Positions 63,052 through 64,000 of a stretch of 64,000 nucleotides of DNA are shown one piece after another. The notes under the pieces are model-generated. The model was given only the letters and a program-made list of their open reading frames with translations. It was not told the DNA's origin and searched no databases. The DNA is from Fundicoccus culcitae (GTDB lineage: Bacteria > Bacillota > Bacilli > Lactobacillales > Aerococcaceae). The number at the start of each line of letters is the position of its first letter. Positions within the stretch are counted from its first letter, which is position 1. Both the position numbers and the translations under genes were made by a program. Location of the stretch: contig NZ_CP102453.1 of the NCBI RefSeq assembly GCF_024661895.1, forward strand, positions 992,001 to 1,056,000, in the 5' to 3' direction.

Positions 63052-63130
63052 GCGCGAGACAAATCCAACCAAAATTGTCGCGCGGCCATAAAGCGCGCGA
63101 CAAACTTATCCGAAATTGTCGCGCGCCTTT
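63052..63130. repeat. 41-bp palindromic repeats, GCGCGCGACAA family
   Basis: Units at 63052 and 63093 (period 41). The second has a perfect 11-base stem GCGCGCGACAA...TTGTCGCGCGC. It lies in the gap before the convergent PPDK regulator gene, beyond the IS. Confidence 0.85.
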
Positions 63131-63171
63131 GATTTTGCACCCTTGAGATTTTTACGTGCTGTGTCGCAACG

Positions 63172-64000
63172 TTATTTATTGGTGTTTAAAAGAAGTTGTT
63201 CAATGGATTGGGCGACTTCTTCGATGGATTTGTTTTCTACGTTAATTACGGTGGCGTTGAGGCGAGAGAAAAGTTCTTCGGAATATGTGAGTTCGGCTTT
63301 GATTCGATCCAAACTACTATAGGTTGTGATTGAGGCCATGCCCATCATTTTAACGCGTTCGGTCCGAATTTTCATAATATAGTGGGGGCTGGCGGTTAAG
63401 CCAAATAATTTATTGGATGGGACTTGCCAGATTTCTTGGGCAAGATTGACTTCGGGAATTAAAGGCAAGTTCGAGACTTTATACGATTTATTGGCTAAAT
63501 ACATGCTTAGAGGCGTTTTCGAGGTCCGTGAAATACCTAATAAAACGATATCGGATTTAAGAAAGCCTTTGGGATTTTTGCCATCATCGTATTTCACCGC
63601 AAATTCAATGGCGGCTACGCGATTGAAATATTCTTCATCCAAGGCATGTAGCGCCCCACTTTTGCGGATAGGTTTCATACCCGTTTGGTCGGCAATCAAG
63701 TCAATCATTTCTGACAGAAAATCAATGTGACGCAAAGACTGTTCGGCCGCTGCATCACGGATAATTTGATTTAACTTGGGATTAACTAAGGTTGAAGCGA
63801 CAATGGCTTCTTCAGCGAGGGCGTCATTTAAAATTCCACGTAAGTCTTCTTCATTATCAATAAAAGGATAATTTTTAATTTCAGGGTTTTCCATCATGGG
63901 GAATTGGGCTAAAGCGGCACGAATTAAGCGATTAGCCGTTTCGCCTACTGAATCTGAAATAACAAAGATACGGGCAGTAGGACCATCTGTGTGTGAACGA
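63172..64000 (-). CDS. Pyruvate,phosphate dikinase regulatory protein (DUF299), partial
   Basis: At least 276 residues; the N-terminus lies beyond the window edge and the frame stays open to 64000. It has IFVISDSVGETANRLIRAA near the start, the P-loop-like GISRTSKTPLSMYLA and KLFGLTASP. The bifunctional kinase/pyrophosphorylase phosphorylates and dephosphorylates PPDK (or PEP synthase) on Thr using ADP/Pi. The stop is at 63172, followed by the hairpin units at 63052-63130. Confidence 0.9.
   Translation of the reverse strand, partial: RSHTDGPTARIFVISDSVGETANRLIRAALAQFPMMENPEIKNYPFIDNEEDLRGILNDALAEEAIVASTLVNPKLNQIIRDAAAEQSLRHIDFLSEMIDLIADQTGMKPIRKSGALHALDEEYFNRVAAIEFAVKYDDGKNPKGFLKSDIVLLGISRTSKTPLSMYLANKSYKVSNLPLIPEVNLAQEIWQVPSNKLFGLTASPHYIMKIRTERVKMMGMASITTYSSLDRIKAELTYSEELFSRLNATVINVENKSIEEVAQSIEQLLLNTNK

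Overview
The window is a 64-kb chromosomal segment of a low-GC Gram-positive bacterium. Strong AGGAGG-type ribosome binding sites, short or overlapping gene spacing, an undivided hom-thrC-thrB operon, MetNIQ, AzlCD, a CsbD-like protein and many rho-independent terminators point to Bacillota. The overall style suggests Lactobacillales, perhaps an Aerococcaceae relative; that family assignment is inference. I see no rRNA, tRNA or phage genes.

Layout. 1-2.5 kb: an exported protein, then an ECF sigma/anti-sigma operon led by a tiny Met/His-rich exported protein. 3.3-6.9 kb: AlkD-like, GNAT, thioesterase, HAD and a membrane protein/HTH pair. 8.2-19.6 kb: SEC-C protein, threonine biosynthesis (hom-thrC-thrB), an alpha/beta hydrolase, an RlmD-type rRNA methyltransferase, CsbD, a Cof-type HAD and an aldo/keto reductase. 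20-23.5 kb: a two-gene extracytoplasmic electron-transfer unit (ferric-reductase-like flavocytochrome plus a membrane-anchored protein with six FMN-binding domains). 24-30 kb: metNIQ, azlCD, a PepSY-like acidic secreted protein and a DUF697-type membrane protein. 30.6-42 kb: a 12-gene minus-strand run combining a LIV-type ABC importer with a KAS III-like enzyme, CoA-transferase, two alpha/beta hydrolases, a short-chain dehydrogenase, a thiolase and a TetR regulator, apparently a carboxylate/acyl-CoA degradation pathway. 44-59 kb: a LacI-regulated carbohydrate locus with a glycoamylase-like (PF10091) enzyme, two pairs of ABC sugar permeases, two binding proteins (one 987 aa), a DUF5696 protein and an NHL-TPR-Yip1 membrane protein. 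59-64 kb: OsmC, an intact IS66-family element with an exact 8-bp target duplication, and the PPDK regulatory kinase running off the window edge.

The most unusual content is outside the genes. Six intergenic regions (about 2.55-3.28, 6.97-8.10, 23.59-24.11, 30.14-30.55, 42.4-43.95 and 59.7-60.7 kb, the last resuming at 63.05-63.13 kb past the IS) are mosaics of tandem hairpin repeats. At least a dozen unrelated stem sequences are used, but almost every array has the same repeat period of 41 bp (40-42). The mosaics are punctuated by a recurrent hairpin-forming border sequence (GTAAGTGGGAAGTGA and relatives) and by a dispersed element of about 150-260 bp seen three times. Five of the six lie between convergent transcription units.

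Separately, the decamer AATAAATATC occurs about 23 times (plus about six AATAAATACC) in both orientations, in genes and gaps, but not in the IS and not inside the tandem hairpin arrays. Some copies form inverted pairs at operon ends, a distribution reminiscent of DNA-uptake sequences. Finally, every exported protein I can recognise, including four ABC substrate-binding proteins or domains, lacks a lipobox cysteine. All counts were made by eye.
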